Assembly (NCBI RefSeq): GCF_007859955.1
Contig: NZ_SJPR01000004.1
Location: 472,731-536,730, forward strand
Direction: 5' to 3'
Length of the DNA: 64,000 nt
From: Botrimarina colliarenosi
Lineage (GTDB): Bacteria > Planctomycetota > Planctomycetia > Pirellulales > Lacipirellulaceae
Positions 48,581 through 57,109 of the stretch are shown here, one piece after another (position 1 is the first letter of the stretch; the number at the start of each line of letters is the position of its first letter). A program made the translations under genes and the position numbers. A model generated the notes under the pieces. The model saw only the letters and a list, made by a program, of their open reading frames with translations. It searched no databases and was not told the DNA's origin.

Positions 48581-50257
48581 ATGTCAACTCTTCACTACGG
48601 TTGTAACCGCACGGGTTCCGGGACCGCTTTGCTGGGCCTGCTGGCGGGACTGGTGGCAACGCCTGCCGCCGCTCTCAATGGGCAGACGCCACTCGGCCTC
48701 GCGACACTCAACGGCTGGAAGGCGATCGAGATCCTCTCGCAAGGGGACAGCCTAGCGGGCGTCGCCGACCCAGGGTTTGGCTCAGTCGCGACCCACGCCA
48801 CCTACGACGGATTGGGGATCTACCCCCGGGCCGATTCGCTGTCGGTCTGGATCAATCACGAGACCTCCCAAGCGGCGATCACCCGGGTCGAGCTTGACCC
48901 GGACGCACTCCGGCAACAGATCGAGTATGTCCGCAATGGCTTGGCGGTTGGCGCAACGACGCCGGTGATTGGGGCCGGGTTTGCTTACGAGACCATTTTC
49001 GACGGCGGCTACGACGCCCAATCGGACCCGGCGCCGGTGGCGGTCGGACCGGTGGAGGTCGCCGCCTACGGCGCGGCCAACTTTTCGCGGTTCTGCTCCG
49101 GGACGTCCCATCACGCTCTGGCCTTCGACGGAGCACGCGGATTCGTTGACTCGATCTACCTGACAGGCGAAGAGGTGAACGGCGGGTACTTCTACGCCCT
49201 CGACGAGGCGACCCGCACGCTCTGGGAAGCCACCGACCTGGGCCGCTCGTCGTGGGAGAACGCCGCCGCGGTGGACACCGGCGAGACGGCGCATGTCGCC
49301 CTGATCTTGAGCCCCGATGTCGGCAGCGGCGTCGGCGACTACATCCGGCTCTACGTCGGTGAAAAGGGGATCGACGCCAACGCCGACGGCGAGATCGACT
49401 TCCTCGAACGCAACGGACTCCGCGGCGGAACGACCTATCTGTTCAAGCCGTCGTCGGGCAGCAAGAGCGATCTCCCGGACGGCACGGTCAGCGGCTTTTG
49501 GACCACGATCGCCGACGCCCCCAACGCGCTGCTGGAGAAGAAACTCGAGGACGTTCACACGAATCCCCGCGACGGCACGGAGGTGGTCCTCGGCGCGCAA
49601 CTCGACGGCGTCTATCGCATGAAGGTCGACCTCACTTTCACCGAGTCGGGCGACTTCGATCGCGCGAACTCGCCCGTTAGCCTTACTCAGATCGACGATA
49701 ACAGCACCGCACCGATCGGCGCCCCGGACAATGTGACTTGGTCCTATGACGGCATGATCTATGTCCAGGAGGATGGCGACGGCGACGGCATTTTCCAGAT
49801 CGACCGCGACGGCGGATCGCGAGTGCAGATCGCCGCGGCCGGGTCCGAACCGTCCGGCGTCATCGACGCCTCGATCGAGCTGGGGTACCAGCCAGGGAGC
49901 GTGCTGATGACCTCGCTACAGGGGAGCGGGTCGAGCGGCGCCCAATTGGGGCTGCTTATCTCGCCCGATGCGGCGCCGCTGCTGCCGGGCGATTACGACC
50001 TCGATGGCGACGCCGACCTCAACGACCTTGCCGCCTGGCAAGTGGCCTACGGATCGACGGGTTTTTCGCTCGCCGACGGCAATCGTGACGGCTCGGTCAA
50101 TGCGGCGGACTACACCGTCTGGCGAGACGCGTACGCGAATAACGCCGTCGCGACGCCCGAGGGCGCCTCGCTCGGAATGGCGGCCCTGGGCCTCGTGGCG
50201 GCGGGCGCCACCCGGCGCCGGCGGGCCCGAGTTCGTCGGGCGCCCGTCGATCTGTAG
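48581..50257 (+). CDS. PhoX-like secreted protein with dockerin and PEP-CTERM-like tail
   Basis: A 558-residue exported protein. The N-terminus has a weak signal peptide (TALLGLLAGLVATPAAA). The body resembles PhoX/DUF839 phosphatases: SVWINHETSQ, LTGEEVNGGYFYALDE, DVHTNPRDGTEVVLG and PDNVTWSYDGMIYVQEDGDG. A dockerin follows (GDYDLDGDADLNDLAAWQ ... DGNRDGSVNAADYTVWRDAY). The end is TPEG, a hydrophobic helix and RRRR, a PEP-CTERM-like signal with Gly in place of the second Pro. The PhoX call is from pattern only. Confidence 0.65.
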   Translation: MSTLHYGCNRTGSGTALLGLLAGLVATPAAALNGQTPLGLATLNGWKAIEILSQGDSLAGVADPGFGSVATHATYDGLGIYPRADSLSVWINHETSQAAITRVELDPDALRQQIEYVRNGLAVGATTPVIGAGFAYETIFDGGYDAQSDPAPVAVGPVEVAAYGAANFSRFCSGTSHHALAFDGARGFVDSIYLTGEEVNGGYFYALDEATRTLWEATDLGRSSWENAAAVDTGETAHVALILSPDVGSGVGDYIRLYVGEKGIDANADGEIDFLERNGLRGGTTYLFKPSSGSKSDLPDGTVSGFWTTIADAPNALLEKKLEDVHTNPRDGTEVVLGAQLDGVYRMKVDLTFTESGDFDRANSPVSLTQIDDNSTAPIGAPDNVTWSYDGMIYVQEDGDGDGIFQIDRDGGSRVQIAAAGSEPSGVIDASIELGYQPGSVLMTSLQGSGSSGAQLGLLISPDAAPLLPGDYDLDGDADLNDLAAWQVAYGSTGFSLADGNRDGSVNAADYTVWRDAYANNAVATPEGASLGMAALGLVAAGATRRRRARVRRAPVDL

Positions 50258-50392
50258 CGGATATCGGCGTCGTGACGCCGCGGCATGTGGGAAGACGCGA
50301 ATCGACCGTGGGGTTTTGTGGCCTAACGTTGCTCCGGAGGCGGCCCGAGCCGCGGTCGCCCCTCCCGTTCTAAGCCCGGTCGAGTCCGTACG

Positions 50393-50812
50393 ATGTTGCC
50401 TGTCGAAACCAAGCAGTTGGTCCGCGCGACGTGGAAGCTAGCGAAGGCCGATAGCCTGACGCTGACCAAGCGGTTCTACGCCCGGCTGTTCGAACTGGCG
50501 CCCGGCGTCCGGCCGCTGTTCCCCGACGACCTGCGCGAGCAGCGACGCAAACTGGGCGCGTCGCTCGACGTGGTCGTGACGAAGCTCGATGACCTGAGCA
50601 CCGTGATCACCGAACTCACTCGGCTCGCCGAACGGCATGCCGGCTACGGCGCGGAGCCCGAGCACTACCCCGTTGTCGGCGAGGCGCTGATCGGGGCGCT
50701 CCAGGAGCAACTCGGCGACGCCTGGACCCCCGAGGTCGAGCAGGCGTGGGTCGACGTTTACGGCGTCGCCTCCTCGGTGATGATCGACGCCCAACGGGCG
50801 GTCACGGCCTGA
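50393..50812 (+). CDS. Bacterial globin
   Basis: A 139-residue single-domain globin. The proximal His is His82 in ERHAGYG, and Gln50 (REQRRKL) sits at the distal E7 position, as in Vitreoscilla-type hemoglobins. The segment EHYPVVGEALIGAL matches the G-helix start. It probably binds O2 or NO. It lies before the DUF486 gene on the same strand, 70 bases apart. Confidence 0.9.
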   Translation: MLPVETKQLVRATWKLAKADSLTLTKRFYARLFELAPGVRPLFPDDLREQRRKLGASLDVVVTKLDDLSTVITELTRLAERHAGYGAEPEHYPVVGEALIGALQEQLGDAWTPEVEQAWVDVYGVASSVMIDAQRAVTA

Positions 50813-50882
50813 GCTGCCCGGCTCGGACGGAATGGCGTACGCTGCCGGGACTGTGTCCCGCCCTACCCCAGCGCTCGCCACC

Positions 50883-51236
50883 ATGCCCCCCGTCGCGACA
50901 ACGATCGTCCTGCTAACCTTCTCGAACGTCTTCATGACGTTCGCCTGGTACGCCCACCTGAAGGACCTGAGCGGCAAGCCGTGGATCGTCGCGGCGCTCG
51001 CTAGCTGGGGGATCGCCCTCTTCGAGTACCTCCTGCAGGTGCCGGCCAACCGGGTCGGCTACACGCGGCTCGACCTGGGGCAACTCAAGCTGTTGCAGGA
51101 AGTGATCGCCCTGTCGGTGTTCGTTCCGTTCGCCGTCTTTTACATGAAGGCGACGCTCCGCTGGGACCACCTGTGGGCCGCCCTCTGCATCGTGGCGGCG
51201 GTCTACTTCGTGTTCCGCTCGCCCGCGACCACCTGA
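50883..51236 (+). CDS. DMT-family (DUF486) membrane protein
   Basis: A 117-residue membrane protein from ATG 50883 with four TM helices (VATTIVLLTFSNVFMTFAWY; WIVAALASWGIALFEYLLQ; LLQEVIALSVFVPFAVFYM; LWAALCIVAAVYFVF). The segment WYAHLK and FEYLLQVPANRVGY match DUF486 (PF04342). The function is unknown. An upstream start at 50832 is possible. Confidence 0.88.
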   Translation: MPPVATTIVLLTFSNVFMTFAWYAHLKDLSGKPWIVAALASWGIALFEYLLQVPANRVGYTRLDLGQLKLLQEVIALSVFVPFAVFYMKATLRWDHLWAALCIVAAVYFVFRSPATT

Positions 51237-51282
51237 GCGTGGCGGGCAGGTTGAGCGTGGCGGATAGGCCGGTGCGGGCCGG

Positions 51283-52608
51283 TCATCGGCGCTCGGCGGC
51301 CGGTCGTTTTTCAGCGGGCCATTTGCCCAGGGGGCACCGCTCGTGCGGAAGCCATGTCTTCTGCGCCGTGAAGCATCCGCACGCCCGGCAGCGGACGCCC
51401 GTGTGCTGCTCGCAGGCGCCACAGAGAGCGAGGCGCGCCGCGCGGGTCTCCGCATCAACGCGCCGGAAACCCGACCCGGCAAACCGCGTCAGCGCCGTCG
51501 CGGCGCTCATCGCCATTCGTAAGACGCTCGGCCCCCGCGCAACCGGAGCGGCGTCGTCCGTCAGCGTCGGCAGGCGCTGGGCGTAGACCTCCGCCACCGG
51601 CGAGCCGAGCCTCCGCAGCAGCGCGATCGACCGCTCGCCCGCTTCGGTGGCCGACGGGCGGTCGCCGAGCTCGTCGTGGCACACCGCGGCGCGCCACCAG
51701 AGGTCGGCTTGGTCGGCCGGATCGTCGAGCGACTCGGCGATCCGCAGCGCCGCCTCGAAGTACCGCAGCGCCGCGGCCGGGTCCATCGCCAGCGACCAGG
51801 CCGTTCCCAACTGGCTGAGCATCATTTTTTCGGAGTAGCGGTCGCCCGCCTCGCGGGCGTCGTCGAGGACCGCTTGGAACTCCGCCACCGCCTGGTCGCC
51901 GCGACGGAGATCGAGGTACGCGGCGCCAAGGTTGGTCCGCGCGTCGCGCAAGCGGAGGCGGTCTTGGCGTGCCGCGGCGAGCGTGACAGCCTTCTCAAGC
52001 TGTGGCACGCCGGCGGCGGCGTTGCCTGAGCGGGTTAACGCGGCCCCGTGGTCGATCAGGCTCTGTAGCTCAGCGCCCGCATCGTCCTGTCGCCGAGCGT
52101 TTTGCAGGGTGGCGACGGCCTGCTTGAGCGGGTCCGACGTGTCGTCATCCGGGTCTGCCGACGAAGGCGTGTCGGCCCCCGAGACGACGAACAAATTCTC
52201 GCCAAGCCGGCGATCGATCCGGGCGGCGGGCCAGGCCTCCACGGCTTGCCCCTCGGTGAGCGGCTGGTCGGCGTCGTCCGACCAAGCGAACCGGAGCCCT
52301 TTGCGTTTCTCCCCCGCGACCGTGGCGGCCTCGCCGGTGGGCGCCCGCCACTCGGCTCCGTCGTCGAACCCCAGACGGGTCCGCAACGCCTTCAGCCAGC
52401 CAGGCGGTGTGAGGCGCATCGGCGTGGCGTCGACAAGCAGACTCTGCACCCCGTGGGCGGACTCGACCACGGCGCCCGCGACGCTCGCCAGCCGCACCCG
52501 CTCCCCGTCGGCGTCGCCGGGCGCCCAGAGTATGACACGGCCCGGTTCCCCCGCCTCAACGGCGACGCTGTCGCGGAGACGGAAGTGCGACGGGTCGGGA
52601 ACGGCCAT
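51283..52608 (-). CDS. TPR protein with C-terminal zinc motif
   Basis: A 441-residue protein from ATG 52608. It has an N-terminal domain without a recognisable family, then TPR repeats at about 180-330 (TRSGNAAAGVPQLEKAVTLA; LGAAYLDLRRGDQAVAEFQ; LGTAWSLAMDPAAALRYFE). The C-terminus is Cys-rich: CGACEQHTGVRCRACGCF ... CPLGKW, resembling DUF6171-like zinc modules seen in planctomycetes. A scaffold or stress role is only a guess. Confidence 0.65.
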   Translation of the reverse strand: MAVPDPSHFRLRDSVAVEAGEPGRVILWAPGDADGERVRLASVAGAVVESAHGVQSLLVDATPMRLTPPGWLKALRTRLGFDDGAEWRAPTGEAATVAGEKRKGLRFAWSDDADQPLTEGQAVEAWPAARIDRRLGENLFVVSGADTPSSADPDDDTSDPLKQAVATLQNARRQDDAGAELQSLIDHGAALTRSGNAAAGVPQLEKAVTLAAARQDRLRLRDARTNLGAAYLDLRRGDQAVAEFQAVLDDAREAGDRYSEKMMLSQLGTAWSLAMDPAAALRYFEAALRIAESLDDPADQADLWWRAAVCHDELGDRPSATEAGERSIALLRRLGSPVAEVYAQRLPTLTDDAAPVARGPSVLRMAMSAATALTRFAGSGFRRVDAETRAARLALCGACEQHTGVRCRACGCFTAQKTWLPHERCPLGKWPAEKRPAAERR

Positions 52609-52668
52609 AGCGGGCCATTGTAATCGAACACCGCCCAGCAACGGCCCGCGACAGGTCGCCGTGGCCAC

Positions 52669-52956
52669 TCACCGGACGGCGATCGCCAGCCCGTACTGGG
52701 ACGACCCGTACGGCGCCGATTCGTCGGCGAGACGGCGGACGATCTGCTGGATGGCCCGCTGCCCGTAGCTCGTCGGAGGTTGAATCGCGGCCGGCGCCGT
52801 GGCGAGGCTCATCGACACGTCCGCCAACGAAACGATCGAGGGCAGGCTGCGGTCGAGCCCCGCCTCTTCGGTTGTCGGCCCCACTAGGGTCGCCGCGATG
52901 ACCAATGCCGCCAGGGTTCCGACCAACACCAAGACGCTGAGGAGACGGCCGTTCAT
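52669..52956 (-). CDS. Small membrane-anchored or secreted protein
   Basis: A 95-residue protein with one N-terminal TM helix (LLSVLVLVGTLAALVIAATL) that could also be a signal anchor. The rest is short and Ala/Ser-rich. I recognise no family. It lies 60 bases upstream of the TPR gene on the same strand, so they may be co-transcribed. Confidence 0.5.
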   Translation of the reverse strand: MNGRLLSVLVLVGTLAALVIAATLVGPTTEEAGLDRSLPSIVSLADVSMSLATAPAAIQPPTSYGQRAIQQIVRRLADESAPYGSSQYGLAIAVR

Positions 52957-53060
52957 GGTTTCAACTCTTCGAGTGCTGAAGCGGCGTTGGGGGTGATCGC
53001 GTCGATCGTGCCGCTAAGTAAGGAAACGAGGGAAACGCGTCGCGCGCACGCTCGCCCGAT

Positions 53061-53107
53061 AAAAAAGCCGTCGCGACCCCAGGGCGCCCCTGGCCGGTCG
53101 CGACGGC
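53061..53107 (-). terminator. Terminator of the PDZ gene
   Basis: GCCGTCGCGACC at 53067-53078 pairs with GGTCGCGACGGC at 53096-53107. The A-run at 53061-53066 reads as a T-run on the minus strand after the gene ending at 53125. Confidence 0.88.
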
Positions 53108-53124
53108 TCCGAACGGGCCGCCTT

Positions 53125-53703
53125 TCAGAACGCGCTGACGGCGGGCGACGGGTAGCTCGCCACGGGGGCGGGCGACGTCAACGTCGGCGCCGGGCCGCCG
53201 GTCGCGATCGGCTGCACGTTGACGCCGGTCAGCTGCCCCGTGCGGACGTTGACGACCGTCAACTGCACGCTCGGCGACGGGGCGACGGTGTAGGTCGCCA
53301 CCGCCGTCGGGGCTGGGGCGCCGGCCCCCATCGCCGACTGCAGCAATTGCACGCCGTGCTCGTTGCTGTAGGCGCCTTGGAGGCTGACGCCGCCGGCCGA
53401 GAGCAGGACGTCGCCCGCCTCAAGGCCCGCTCGGGCGGCGGGACTCCCCGGCGTGACGCTCGCCACCTGCAGGCCGCGACCGAACGGCGACTGCGTGATC
53501 TGCAGGCTCATGCCGAAGTACCACGAACGGGTCGGGACCACCGAGGGCTGCGGGCGCCAGTTGATCGGCTTGCCAACGACGGTCGGCGCGGGGCCGGGAT
53601 GCCACCCGCCGTCGCAGTGGTGACCGGCTTGGGCTGAGGCGCCCGTGCCGAGGACCATGGCGGCGACGGCGGAGAGGGCGGCGAGCGAGGCGGGGCGGGA
53701 CAT
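53125..53703 (-). CDS. Secreted PDZ-domain protein
   Basis: A 192-residue protein with a signal peptide (MSRPASLAALSAVAAMVLG ... AQA). A PDZ domain follows at about 65-130: LQVASVTPGSPAARAGLEAG and DVLLSAGGVSLQG. The C-terminus is Pro/Thr-rich. It may recognise protein C-termini outside the cytoplasm. A His-rich patch (AGHHCDGGWHPG) follows the signal peptide. No protease domain is attached. Confidence 0.78.
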   Translation of the reverse strand: MSRPASLAALSAVAAMVLGTGASAQAGHHCDGGWHPGPAPTVVGKPINWRPQPSVVPTRSWYFGMSLQITQSPFGRGLQVASVTPGSPAARAGLEAGDVLLSAGGVSLQGAYSNEHGVQLLQSAMGAGAPAPTAVATYTVAPSPSVQLTVVNVRTGQLTGVNVQPIATGGPAPTLTSPAPVASYPSPAVSAF

Positions 53704-54000
53704 CGGAGGGCTCCTGGATCGAAGGGAGGGAGGAAGTGGTGCGCTGCGACAGCCGATGTTTGACGGCTTCGGTTTGCTTTCCCTTTAAGCTCACGCTGTG
53801 CCACAAACAGCCCAACGGCGACGCAAGCCATTAATTATCATGCACTTACGACCGACACTTCACTTGACGGATATCACTAACGTCGCCAGAAACGATATCA
53901 AATTGACAACTTGCCCGCCATTTGGAGAGGCTACTTTGACATCAATGATTGCGCGATCCGGTTAGTTCCGTGACGCCGCCGAAGCGGCTAGCGTGGAGAG
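53704..54000. other. Intergenic region with AT-rich stretch
   Basis: A 297-base divergent spacer. It is AT-richer from about 53825 to 53920 (e.g. CATTAATTATCATGCACTTA). It probably contains promoters, but none is clear. No gene is supported. Confidence 0.4.
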
Positions 54001-54735
54001 ATGACCTGCCCGAACATCGCCGCTATCGCTCGATCGCTGACCCTGCTCGCCCTACTCGCCATGGCGAGTTCGGGGCGGGCGAACCCCGAGGAAATGGTTC
54101 TCGGGCAGAGCGTCGACGGCCGGCCGATCACCGCCCAGGTTCACGGAGCGGAAACCGCCGCACAGACGGTGCTGGTCATCGCCAGCATCCACGGCAGCGA
54201 GCCCGCCGGGACGCCGCTGATGGGTCGCCTCGAGGCGTGGCTCGCCGATCACCCCGACGACTGGGCCGGGCGACGCGTCGTCATCGTCGCGGTCGCCAAC
54301 CCCGACGGCTACGCCCGCCGCGAGCGGTTCAACACCCACGGCGTCGATCTCAACCGCAACTTTCCGGCCGACAATCGCACCGAGCACGCCACCCACGGCG
54401 AGACGCCCCTCTCCGAACCAGAGTCACGGGCCCTGATGCGGGCCCTGCAGACGTTCAACCCCGAACGGGTCGTGAGCCTCCACCAGCCGCTGCTGTGCGT
54501 CGATTACGACGGCCCCGGCGAGGAGCTGGCGACGGCGATGTCCAACGCGATCGAGGGCCGGCTGCCGGTGAAGAAGCTCGGGGGCCGCCCCGGGTCGCTC
54601 GGCTCCTACGTCGGCGAGGTGCTCGGCAAGCCGATCGTCACGCTCGAGCTGCCCAAGGGCGTCGAAGAGCAAGGCGCCGACCGATTGTGGAACGACTACG
54701 GCGCGGCGCTGGTCGCTTTCATCCGCGGGAACTAG
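54001..54735 (+). CDS. M14-type zinc carboxypeptidase (MpaA-like)
   Basis: A 244-residue protein with a signal peptide (SLTLLALLAMASSGRA). Zinc/catalytic motifs: HGSEPAG (His, Glu), NPDG, GVDLNRNFP, LHQP (His) and TLELP (Glu). It resembles the MpaA family, which cuts gamma-D-Glu-diaminopimelate bonds in cell-wall peptides, but other M14 substrates are possible. It lies alone on the plus strand. Confidence 0.85.
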   Translation: MTCPNIAAIARSLTLLALLAMASSGRANPEEMVLGQSVDGRPITAQVHGAETAAQTVLVIASIHGSEPAGTPLMGRLEAWLADHPDDWAGRRVVIVAVANPDGYARRERFNTHGVDLNRNFPADNRTEHATHGETPLSEPESRALMRALQTFNPERVVSLHQPLLCVDYDGPGEELATAMSNAIEGRLPVKKLGGRPGSLGSYVGEVLGKPIVTLELPKGVEEQGADRLWNDYGAALVAFIRGN

Positions 54736-54782
54736 CCCCCCGACACGGTCGGCCAGCGGGGCGATGTCCAGCCGCCGCCCCC

Positions 54783-55613
54783 TCAGGCTGCTGGACGGAT
54801 CACCATGTACATGTTGTCTCCCAGCAGCGGCCGATCGGTGCGGACGACGCGGTAGCCGGCCTCGCCGGCCAGCACGCCGAGCGTCCTGGGCGTGAAGTAG
54901 TTGACGTGGTCCGGGAAGCGGAACCCGCACCACCGCTTGCCGCGCAGCCGCCGGTTGAGCGACGCGAAATTGGGCACTTTCACGATGGCGACGCCATCCC
55001 GGGCCAGCTTGGGCCGGAGGGCGCGGAGCAGTTCGAGCGGCCGCGGGTCGTGCTCTAGGAAGCTGACCAGCGTGGCGACATGGATCGAGTGGTCTTCGAT
55101 CTGCGCGACGCCATCAAGGGCGGGCGCCGCGATGACGTCGCCCGACCAGTCGGCGAAGCGCTGCGCCGCCGCGTTGGCGAGTTGGGGGGAGAGTTCGAGG
55201 CCAATCGGCGTCACGTCGCGGCCCGCGGCGGCGAAGCGTTCGCAGCAGTCAACCGCGAGCAGGCCACTGCCGCAACCGACGTCGAGCAGCCGCAGCGGCG
55301 CGGCGCCGTCGGTCGCGACGGTCTTGGCGGCGAGGGTGTAGGTGTGGTTGCGTCGCGGGGCGATCCAAAGCTTGAGACGTTTGAGCCCGTCCGACAGGCG
55401 AGAAAAAACCGGCTCGGCTTGGCGGCGGCGGTCGCGTTCGGCTTGGATCGTCTGCTCCCACGGGAAATCGTCCCGCACTTCCTCGTAGGCCGGCGGGTTC
55501 TCAAGATAGACGAAGTCGGTCTCTAGACAACGCACGAGGCGATAGCCTCCGCGCGAGTAGGGCGTCGCGGCGGTCTGGGTAGGGCGGCCAACGAGGGGAC
55601 AGACTGCCGTCAT
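54783..55613 (-). CDS. SAM-dependent methyltransferase
   Basis: A 276-residue class I methyltransferase from ATG 55613. The SAM-binding motif is LLDVGCGSGLLAV, with motif II around IGLELSP and a later VKVPNFASLNRRL. The N-terminal part (RLVRCLETDFVYLENPPAYEEVRDDF) resembles the leader of methyltransferases that often modify lipids or sugars. The substrate is unknown. Confidence 0.85.
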   Translation of the reverse strand: MTAVCPLVGRPTQTAATPYSRGGYRLVRCLETDFVYLENPPAYEEVRDDFPWEQTIQAERDRRRQAEPVFSRLSDGLKRLKLWIAPRRNHTYTLAAKTVATDGAAPLRLLDVGCGSGLLAVDCCERFAAAGRDVTPIGLELSPQLANAAAQRFADWSGDVIAAPALDGVAQIEDHSIHVATLVSFLEHDPRPLELLRALRPKLARDGVAIVKVPNFASLNRRLRGKRWCGFRFPDHVNYFTPRTLGVLAGEAGYRVVRTDRPLLGDNMYMVIRPAA

Positions 55614-55709
55614 GGCGGGCTCCCGGGGAGGCGGAGACAGGGCGAATCGTGGCGGCACCCTACGGAACCCCTCCGCCGGCGGGAATGCCATTTCCCCCGC
55701 TGGGTGACG

Positions 55710-56261
55710 TTACCAGGCCGGCGCCAGTCGGGCGATCTCCTCGGCCTGCGCCGGAAACCGGGTTGCTAGCTCACTCACCTCGGCGGGCGTCGCAACGTGG
55801 AAATCGGCGAAATCAAAGCCGGGCGCCACCAGGCAACTCATCAGCGCCCAACCCGGCCCGGGGTCGTCGGCCAGCCGGCAACCTTGCCAGACGCCCCCCG
55901 CAACAACCCCCTGCGGCCGCTGGCCAGCGCGGAGGTCGCTCCCGAGCGTCACCGGATCGGCGGGACCCTCGGGGGGGAGCCGGAGCATCTCGACCGCGGC
56001 GCCGGCGTGCCACAAGAAGACCTCGTCGCTCGGCAACACATGCCAGGCGGAGGGCGACGCGGGCGTCACCAGGAAGTAGATTGCGGTGAGGGCGTCGCGG
56101 GGGCCGGCGTACTCGGGGCCCATCGCCCCGTCGGGCAGCCGCCGCGGCGACCGGAAGGTTTCGCGATAGAATCCCCCCTCCTCGGGCAACGGCGCGAGGC
56201 CCAAGAGCTCGATCAACGCCTCGGCGGTCAGCCCCGCCCCGCTGCTATCGCTTCCCGTCAT
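55710..56261 (-). CDS. Cupin_5 (DUF985) family protein
   Basis: A 183-residue protein with the DUF985 pattern: LPEEGGFYRETFRS, TAIYFLVTPASPSAWHVLPSDEVF, and WALMSCLVAPGFDFADF. It is a cupin fold, of unknown function. It lies divergent to the TrmH-type gene with 20 bases between starts, so the promoters overlap. Confidence 0.88.
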   Translation of the reverse strand: MTGSDSSGAGLTAEALIELLGLAPLPEEGGFYRETFRSPRRLPDGAMGPEYAGPRDALTAIYFLVTPASPSAWHVLPSDEVFLWHAGAAVEMLRLPPEGPADPVTLGSDLRAGQRPQGVVAGGVWQGCRLADDPGPGWALMSCLVAPGFDFADFHVATPAEVSELATRFPAQAEEIARLAPAW

Positions 56262-56281
56262 CGTGTCCCCTCGCTTGTCGT

Positions 56282-57109
56282 ATGTCGCTGCGGATCACTA
56301 GTCGCCACAACCCGCGATTGAAGCAGGCGGCTCAGCTGCGGGACAGCCGCCACCGCCGGGCGACCGGACGCCTGCTCATCGACGGCGCCCGCGAAACCCT
56401 CCGCGCCCTGGTGGCGGGCGTCACACCGATCGAGGCGTTCGTCGACGAGTCGATCCCCCATGAGCGCGCCGCCGAGGCCCTCGCCGAACTCCAGCGGCTG
56501 GGCGTACCGACTTACCCGGTGGCGAGTGACGCCTTCGCGAAACTCGCCTACGGCGACCGGGCCGATGGCGTCGTGCTCGTCGCTGAGGGGCAAGCCCGCG
56601 GCCTCGCCGACCTGACACTCCCCGCGGCGCCGCTGGTTGCGATCCTGGCGGGCGTCGAGAAGCCGGGCAACCTCGGCGCGATCCTCCGCACCGCCGACGG
56701 GGCCGGGGTCGATGCGGTCGTGGTCGCCGACCCGCGCGTCGACCTGTTCAATCCCAACGCGATTCGGGCCAGCGTCGGCGCCGTCTTCCGCCAGAACATC
56801 GCGGTCGCCACGGCCGACGAGACCCGCCAGTGGCTGCAAGAACGCGGGGTCACGCTCTACGCGACGCGGCCCGAGGCGGCGATGGCGTATACAGCGGCCA
56901 ACTTCGTTAGTGGCTGTGCGATCGTGCTCGGCAGCGAGGCCGAGGGGCTCGACCCGGCGTGGGACGCCGCCGCGACGGGGATCGCCCTGCCGATGCGGGG
57001 AGTCGCCGACAGCCTCAATGTGTCGGCCGCCGCCGCGGTGCTGTTATACGAGGCGCGGCGGCAACGCGGCGCTAAGGCTACTTCTTCTTCGACTCAACGG
57101 TCGCATTAA
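56282..57109 (+). CDS. SpoU/TrmH-family RNA methyltransferase
   Basis: A 275-residue protein with an N-terminal substrate-binding domain (RNPRLKQAAQLRD-like start) and a SPOUT domain: NLGAILRTADGAGVDAV, ASVGAVF and GSEAEGLDPAW. It uses SAM to methylate RNA ribose; the target is unknown. Its 3' end overlaps the 3' end of the PhnD-like gene by 32 bases, a convergent overlap. Confidence 0.92.
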   Translation: MSLRITSRHNPRLKQAAQLRDSRHRRATGRLLIDGARETLRALVAGVTPIEAFVDESIPHERAAEALAELQRLGVPTYPVASDAFAKLAYGDRADGVVLVAEGQARGLADLTLPAAPLVAILAGVEKPGNLGAILRTADGAGVDAVVVADPRVDLFNPNAIRASVGAVFRQNIAVATADETRQWLQERGVTLYATRPEAAMAYTAANFVSGCAIVLGSEAEGLDPAWDAAATGIALPMRGVADSLNVSAAAAVLLYEARRQRGAKATSSSTQRSH

